Positions 57,900 through 64,000 of a DNA stretch of 64,000 bases are shown here, in pieces (the stretch's first letter is position 1; each line of letters opens with the position of its first letter). The stretch is from Coptis chinensis (lineage: Eukaryota; Streptophyta; Magnoliopsida; Ranunculales; Ranunculaceae), in contig CM027378.1 in assembly GCA_015680905.1 (NCBI GenBank), positions 4,402,001 to 4,466,000 of the forward strand, given 5' to 3'. Position numbers and translations under genes: made by a program. Under the pieces are notes generated by a model that ran no database searches, was not told the DNA's origin, and saw only the letters and a program-made list of their open reading frames with translations.

Positions 57900-59381
57900 T
57901 CATTTCTGACAAGGCAGCTGTTTGGGGATAGCCACCGCGAACCCTGGAGGAGGACCACACAGACCTCCACTACTAGAAGACTTAGAGCTCACACTCGAGC
58001 TTTCTTTACCACAATATCTACTATTAGAACCCCTTGGAGCCTTCGAGCTTTCACCAGGACCTTGTTGCCTATGACTGAATTGCAGACGTCTCGCCACAGA
58101 CGAAGCATCTATGGCTAACAGCTGAGGTTGAGAGATACTATCATCAGAATCATAACCTATCATATCTTGGCTTCCTTGAATCAAATCCAAAGGAGCATTC
58201 CCTACCGAGACCACATCATGCTATCCAAACTCAGTTCCCGAATTACTAAAGATCCATCTTGTATATCTGGCCCATGTGTAGGCCCAGATGAGAGGCCTTT
58301 GTCCACTTGGGCTTGGTCCACTGACTTTGAGCTTTGTGGGCTAGTATTATTTATTGGGCCCACTAATGTTGTAGATCCAACGGTAACTGCAGAGTTTGTC
58401 ATATTGCATGAAGTGTCCGTTATGAGCCCAGAAGAGTTTGTCTCTCTCTCTCTCCTATGTACTTGCAGACCTCTTGTCAGAGATATGTGCCACATGTCTA
58501 CTCCTGGGTAGTGTTGCAAGCAAACCTGCCCCATTCCAATTCCTTTTCGCCAATGAAACTTTGTTCCTCACTGGAATCTGATCAAATCTTGGTTTTTGTA
58601 GTGTTCCGGAGAATGTTACTGACACAGGACAAGAGTTCACAACTCCATTAAAGAACATATTTGCTCTCAGTATAAAGGAAAAGTTGTTTTTGATATCTCT
58701 AGGAGACCCTCCACACTTCAACAGATCTATTCGATATTTCTCTTTTTGATTGCAAAAATATATATCATGTCCAATGCACCCCACAAAAATAGCAGAAAAT
58801 ATCAAGCTTTTCATATTTAAAAGTTACTGGTAGAACTTCACTCGATTCCGTTCGGATATCGATACCCTTGAGCAACCTTTCCTTGATATCCATCCATACT
58901 CTAACCCTGGCAACTGGTTTTTTGAACTCTGTTGAGCAGAAAATAGCTACAAGCTTCACTTTTCCCAAGCTTAAACCTACCTTATGGACATTTTCATCAT
59001 TAATCCGATTACTCGGGAGACCATATATCTGAACCCAAAACCATTTTTTCTAACATGATCATATTCATCAGTGTTCTCAAAAACCATCTTATAGAACCTT
59101 TTTGATATAGTTTCTATTTTAGTTTTACTCTTTGTCTGCCAACACCTATGCAACTCATCCGCTATATCTTGTAATGCTATCTGTCTTTCTCCATACAATT
59201 TGCCCATCAAAGTATTTTTCCCATCTGTAATATCTTCCTTGTTTTTGCAAACTATATCAACCACTCATTTTTCTTTCGAACAAAAAAGATTTTGCATTTT
59301 AGCTTGTAATTGTTCAATTTTTGACATGGAGGAAGATCCTAAGGATTCCCCTCTTATAATATCCCTAACCAGGGTAGCCAT
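57900..59381 (-). pseudogene. LINE ORF1: DUF4283 and zinc-knuckle protein, frameshifted
   Basis: Starts at the ATG at 59381 (MATLVRDIIRGESLGSSSMS), meets a stop at 59265 and continues with IALQDIADELHRCWQTKSKT and FYKMVFENTDEYDHVRKNGF (DUF4283-type RNA-binding part). After a shift comes ARVRVWMDIKERLLKGIDIR, then a knuckle FCYFCGV...GHDIYFC broken by another shift, then LLKCGGSPRDIKNNF and a serine-rich tail ending AIPKQLPCQK. ORF1 proteins of plant LINEs bind the element's RNA. The downstream LINE at 61.3 kb encodes a closely related ORF1 with the same order, which confirms the reading. The 5' end of the element is near 59475. Confidence 0.78.
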
Positions 59382-59639
59382 CACCAATAATGGTAAGGAA
59401 CACAACAAGGGGCGTGGCTAAAGAAGATGAATTGCTCGCTGTAAGAAATTTCCAGAGAGAAAAGTAAGCCATATCTAGTGGGCGAGAGAGAAAAAAGACA
59501 AGTAAAATAATATGAGATATAACCAATGAAATGAAGCTCTGAGTACTAGAAAAGGTATTGATTTCAAATACAAAATTTGAATTTTGAATTTTGAATTTGA
59601 AAGATGAGAGAAAGAGGGGGAGAATTCTGCTTTCAGCCG

Positions 59640-59970
59640 CAAGAGAACTTGAATCACACTCTTGTCAACATAAGTAGAGTATAGCATAAGCCAAATTGAG
59701 GCTCCAACAACAATCATGAACTCCCTCCCCAACCCTGAAGTGTCTTGTCCACCTGCGATTATTTGCTTATCACTTTCATATTGCAGCATTTCCAGGAACT
59801 TCACGAGCAAAAGTAGGAGCAAGGCCTTTGAAGAGGCCTATCATGCCACCTTCGGATCTTAGAACCTGCTTAGCAACATCCATCGGACCACCATACTTCA
59901 CTCCCCCACCATATGAACTCATATCTGCCAAAGCGCTTTGGGATTGAGACATGTGTCTGTTCAATCCAAG
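59640..59970 (-). pseudogene. Fragment of a BOU-like mitochondrial carnitine/acylcarnitine carrier
   Basis: The minus strand reads SQSALADMSSYGGGVKYGG, MDVAKQVLRSEGGMIGLFKG and APTFAREVPGNAA, followed after a one-base shift near 59780 by YESDKQIIAGGQDTSGLG and a last part with KSVIQV. This is the end of the second and start of the third repeat of the plant carrier A BOUT DE SOUFFLE, whose family moves substrates across the inner mitochondrial membrane. Only about 110 of roughly 300 residues are present, with a frameshift, so it cannot make a carrier. It lies between the 5' end of a LINE and a MITE. Confidence 0.78.
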
Positions 59971-60087
59971 AAGGAAAAGGATTCAATTAGATTTACTCCC
60001 CCTACTCTTACAAACATCGTGTCAAGTTCCAGGCTTTCAGTCAATTGTTTGCAGCATGTCAACTTTAGTTTTACAAGTAAACAATTT

Positions 60088-60584
60088 GAGTTTATAACTA
60101 TTTAGTACCACGAACTTTCACTTTTTTTTCTTAAATGGTACCTGAATTTTTTTTCTCACCTATCAGTACCACAAACTTCCAATTTGATACATTTGGACAT
60201 TATCTGACCAAAATGTCTTTATGTCTTTAATTTCCAAATTACCACTCTATTACTTAAGTTGCTATAGTCATCTAACCTGTCCCAATATAGTGAATCCGAT
60301 GGTGATTATATATCTTCTTCAACCACCACCCTACATTATATTAGATAAAAAAAAGTTTTGGTTGGTGGTGGTGGAGGTGGAGGTGGTGGTAGGGGTGGAT
60401 GAAGAAGATACACTTAGTTACAAATTATAAAAAAATAATAGGCATGGGCATTTTGGCCAGATAATGTCTAAATGTATCAAATTGCAAGTTCGTGGTACTG
60501 ATAGGTGAGAAAAAAAGTTATGGGCATGGGTACCATTTGGGGAAACAAAAATAAAAGTTCATGGTACTAAATAGTTATAAACTC
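60088..60584. mobile_element. 497-bp MITE with long inverted repeats and 10-bp target duplication
   Basis: The left end GAGTTTATAACTATTTAGTA is matched by the right end TACTAAATAGTTATAAACTC, and the inverted similarity extends over roughly 120 bp, including GATACATTTGGACATTATCT and its counterpart. TAAACAATTT (60078-60087) and TAAACAGTTT (60585-60594) flank it, a 10-bp duplication with one mismatch. A duplication of this size suggests a Mutator-related MITE. The interior has a GGTGGTGGTGGAGGT run (60364-60402) and no transposase. Confidence 0.8.
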
Positions 60585-60594
60585 TAAACAGTTT

Positions 60595-61200
60595 TACAAT
60601 TTCAACAAATAAATAAAATATTGTGATGTTTTTCATTTATAATGGGAAACATTGAATACATTAAACAAAAAGGACGAGATCAACCATCCATACCATAAGT
60701 CAATGTCAACTATCTAAAACAAGAATAAATGTCCAATTAAGTTTGTTCAAGAAGAGAAAAGTAGCATTTAGTTGGGTTACTTTTGAAGTGTTAGCTCAAC
60801 CAAAATAGTCGTAGAATATTCTTTGTCCTCAAAATAACATGTGGACTTTCATGTGGATTTCATCATAACTTAACGTCCGTCAATAAAGTATATACAATTT
60901 CATCACAGCGTATGTCAGGAAAGTTTGAAAGTATTATGACCTTATAACCTAATGCCCAATTAGTATATCTCCAACAGTATGGGAATTGGGAGCTTGACTG
61001 CGAGCGATAGCAGTGCAATTTCTCTGTCCCTCCTCTTTCCTATTCAAATTAAAATTTGAATCTCTTTTATATAAAACAGACACAATCACATCAGGCAAAC
61101 CCAGAGCTAAAACAAAGAGCTTCTTAATACTTTTTTTTTGCAACCATAATCTTTTTCTTTCTTTGCTTATCATACCAGGGTAGGATCTTAAGGGAGCCTT
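60595..61200. other. No gene recognised
   Basis: AT-rich sequence between the MITE and the 5' end of the next LINE. Nothing was recognised. Confidence 0.5.
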
Positions 61201-61320
61201 TTGGTTTTTGGCTTTTTACTTTCATGGAGAAAAACAACCGGTATTGATCACCGGCTTTAACGGCTGGAGCATCCTCTTCAGGTAGGTAATAGTAGTAAAA
61301 TTGATTCTCTTCAGAAGGAT

Positions 61321-63381
61321 ATGCTGAAACTCTTCTTTGAAAAGAAACAGAAACCGGTGGAGATTGATTGTATCAATATAGGAGTTTTGGATGAGAGGTT
61401 TTCAGTCGTTGGGAAAATGTATGGTGGCTACCCTATCATTCTAGAGGACTTTGGGGAACAAGTCCATCACATATGGAAAACTAAGGGTAGCATTACTTTT
61501 GAACTCCTGTCTAGGGGACATGTCAAGATCAAATTCACGCAGGAAAAGGAATATCAACATGTAATGGAGAATGGCCCCTAAGTTATTCATGGATTTATTC
61601 TGTCAATTAAGCCATGGGTCCAAGGGAGGAAGCTGGAGGGCTACCTCTTTGATTTCGTCCATTTCTGGGTTCAGATATGGGATCTCCCTAAGGAATGGAG
61701 TAATAAAACAGATGTTAGGAAGATCTCTCATGTCCACCGGATTTCAACAAACCAGTCCCAAGGGTGAGGGTAGAGATGGACATCAAGGAACGGTTATCAA
61801 AAGATCAGAAAGTCCGGCTAGAAACAGGGGAAGAGCTCACAGTTAAGCTTAAGTATGAGAAACTAGGGTTTTTCTGTTTCTTTTGTGGAGTTATTGGCCA
61901 TGACCAGTATACATGTCGGATTAGGGCACAACATCGGTATGAGATACTGAAGTGTGGGGGATCTCCAAAGGATATTAAGCAAAATTTCACAAGTCAACTA
62001 AAGGCCAATATGTTTTTCAATGGCATAGCGTACTCGGGGAAGCATACCTTGACTATCTCTGGAACACCTCAGAAACTACGCTTTGATGAAATTCCGGCCA
62101 CCGGCACTGGGAGTGTGGAGGAATATGGGCAGAATATGGTCGCATGTGGCAAGTAAGACAAAAGGCAAGTGAACACGTCACTAAGTGGTTCGGAAGGTAA
62201 GGACAAAACTAATAGAGCTGTTGGGGTTTCAGGTAAAGTATAGCTAACTGCACAACATGTTAGCCCTACGGTAACTAAGACTACGGATAGGAGTGCTTTG
62301 GGCCTAGCCCAAACAGTAGCTATTGACTCAGACATGAGAAGCATGGGGTCAGATATTGATGTTAGTCAGAGGGCCCAAACCTAGGAAAGCACAGGACAAA
62401 CCCAAGAATATGCTCAAAAGGTTACTGGGCCAAGTAAGCAAAGCCCAAACACTTCTCTTGTTACTATGGAGGCCAAATCAACAGGGGATATGCATACAGC
62501 ATCGAATCCTCTAGCCCTCTCGAGATCTCAGCCACCTACTGTAGCCTCCGGCTTTCTATTAGATTACCAAGGTGTGGGAAATGACAAGCCAATTAGTTTT
62601 GACTCGACAAGACAGGTACAACATGTTGTGCTGGTTAGAAAGAAGGGTAAGATCTTCAAAAGATTGGCTGTTTCCAAGAGAAGAGAGGGAAAAGGACACA
62701 CAAATAAATACTAGCCCCTATCCTTTCTCAAAGCTCTCAGATAAAGAACTAGAATTTGAAGTCCAAGATCCAGACCCTTACAACAAACAAAAGATTGCGC
62801 TGGATTTAAGTGATATGGTAGGAGCTAGAGCTAAGGAGAGGGAGGAAATGCTCAGTAAAGGTGTAAGGAATGCTATTAACCGATCCAAAAAGGCGAAATT
62901 TAAAGCTGATGCTATGAGAAAAGAGGGGAAAGGAAACAAGTTGATCCCAAAAAATGCACATATCATTTCTTTGCCCAGTGGATCTGGTGAAGGTGGAGGG
63001 GAACATGAAAGAAGAATGGTAGCTTACAATCAATACCAACAGGGGCATAGTGGCCACCCAGAGGATAGGATGGTACATGTCAATGATCAACAAGTCTATG
63101 ATCAACCATCTAGCGCAAAGGATAGTGTCACCCAACCACCTCCTCTAAGGGTTGATGACTCCTTTGTGGTTCAATCCACCAACAGGAGGTTGGTGCTTCG
63201 AGAAGATCAGTTGGACAGTGGCAATATGAGAGACTATGAATGGTCTGAGTCAAGGTCAAGGTCAGGAGAGATGGGGACATCTAGTGGGTATGCTCTGAAG
63301 GGAAACAGGAAGGAAAACTCATCTAATTCAATTGCAGGGTTTGCAGTGGATGTCCCAGAACAGCTACCTCGATTTCCGTGA
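61321..63381 (+). pseudogene. Second LINE, ORF1: DUF4283 and CCHC zinc knuckle
   Basis: The first frame (61321-61581) reads FSVVGKMYGGYPIILEDFGE and HVKIKFTQEKEYQHVMENGP (DUF4283 type) and ends at a stop. The next stretch continues FILSIKPWVQGRKLEGY and WVQIWDLPKEWSNK. From about 61764 comes RVEMDIKERLSKDQKVRLET, then an intact knuckle CFFCGVIGHDQYTC, LKCGGSPKDIKQNF and a Ser/Thr-rich part. After more stops and a shift, 62572-63381 gives a basic tail (KGVRNAINRSKKAKFKADAM) ending FAVDVPEQLPRF, the same ending motif as the first LINE. The 5' leader starts at about 61200. Same family as the LINE at 53.8-59.4 kb but opposite strand and clearly diverged. Confidence 0.78.
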
Positions 63382-63395
63382 CGATAAACGCCTGA

Positions 63396-64000
63396 AATTG
63401 CCGGGGTATTGGTACTACCACGACAATTCAACAACTAAAGGACCTAGTGGGGAGGTTTGAAGTGGATATCATCTATTTGTCTAAAATGAAGGCTAGTAGT
63501 AGTAGTATAAGTAGATTAAGTAAGGAAATAAAGTTCAGTGGTTGTTTCTCTGTTCTTGCTAAGGGGCTTAGTGGTAGGTTGGCTGTTTTGTGGAGGGAAG
63601 GAGTGGATCTGCATACACTTGGGGTATCTCAGAATCAAGTTACAGGTAAACTATCAAATTACTTTCATAATGATGATTGGTTTTTCTCTTTTGTGTATGG
63701 GGAGCCTTTAGCATATAACAAAGTTAAGGTTTGGGATGAGCTTAGAGCTCTCCCTGGGCCTTGGTGTGTGTTTGGAGACTTCAATGCAATCTCCTTGCTA
63801 GATGAGAAGATTGGGGGTAGGAGTAAGTTTACTAAAAGCATGATTGATTTTAATGATATGATTGCTGATCTGGGTCTTGTTGATCTTGGGTTCAAGGGAC
63901 CCAAGTTCACGTGGAGTAATAATCGGAAGCCTAAAGACCATATCTTAGAGAGGCTGGATAGGGCTTTAGCAAACCCTGACTGGATTGCCTTATTCCATCA
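63396..64000 (+). CDS. Second LINE, ORF2 start: endonuclease domain, open to the window edge
   Basis: A frame opening NCRGIGTTTTIQQLKDLVGR stays open for about 200 codons to base 64000. It reads DIIYLSKMKASSSS where LSETK is expected, so the catalytic Glu appears replaced by Lys. It continues GRLAVLWREGVDLHTLG, FFSFVYGEPLAYNKVKVWDE, PWCVFGDFNAISLLDEKIGG (catalytic GDFN kept), and LGFKGPKFTWSNNRKPKDHI. The first in-frame ATG is at 63486, and a TGA precedes the NCRG motif at 63393, so one base may have been gained there. Reverse transcriptase would follow beyond the window. Confidence 0.82.

Overview
This window is repeat-dominated plant nuclear DNA, most likely from a dicot with a large genome. 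The evidence is the plant Ty1/copia and Ty3 LTR retrotransposons, plant non-LTR retrotransposons carrying RNase H, FAR1-like and OTU-bearing Mutator transposases, a tRNA-derived SINE, and relics of typical plant genes: an F-box protein, the exocyst subunit SEC3, a STE20-type kinase and a BOU-type mitochondrial carrier. The species cannot be fixed from the sequence. I found no gene I would call intact and functional. Every recognisable gene is broken, partial or part of a transposable element.

Layout, 1-24 kb. This part is a patchwork of decayed DNA transposons. It holds two copies of a Myb/SANT-like fragment around a shrunken LINE (1.3-3.6 kb), an F-box pseudogene (4.6-5.7 kb) and a long-armed foldback repeat 42 bp upstream of that pseudogene's start codon, with two more partial copies nearby. 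Three FAR1/MULE transposase relics all lie on the minus strand (12.2-13.9, 16.1-19.0 and 21.1-23.9 kb). The middle one carries a C-terminal OTU cysteine-protease domain. Seven clusters of a short near-perfect palindrome occur in the first 20.3 kb and none were seen later. A possible 8.3-kb composite element with 18-bp terminal inverted repeats spans 10985-19274 and holds two of the transposase relics.

Layout, 24-34 kb. A long stretch without genes is followed by a minus-strand SINE, the 5' LTR and gag of a truncated Ty3 element (29.1-30.85 kb), and the last six exons of SEC3 with intact splice sites but a one-base frameshift (31.5-33.4 kb).

Layout, 34-50 kb. A minus-strand Ty1/copia element (34126-49987, target duplication ATATT) is interrupted inside its reverse transcriptase by a plus-strand Ty3 element (36718-47099, target duplication ATAAG). 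The Ty3 element keeps gag and protease but has no recognisable reverse transcriptase or integrase. The copia element carries an in-frame 114-bp tandem duplication in its reverse transcriptase and has lost the start of gag together with part of one LTR.

Layout, 50-64 kb. A STE20/OSR1-class kinase with two mutually compensating frameshifts is followed by an AT-rich inverted-repeat element, a nearly full-length but dead minus-strand LINE (53.8-59.4 kb), a BOU-like carrier fragment, a 497-bp MITE with a 10-bp target duplication, and a second LINE on the plus strand whose ORF2 is still open where the window ends.
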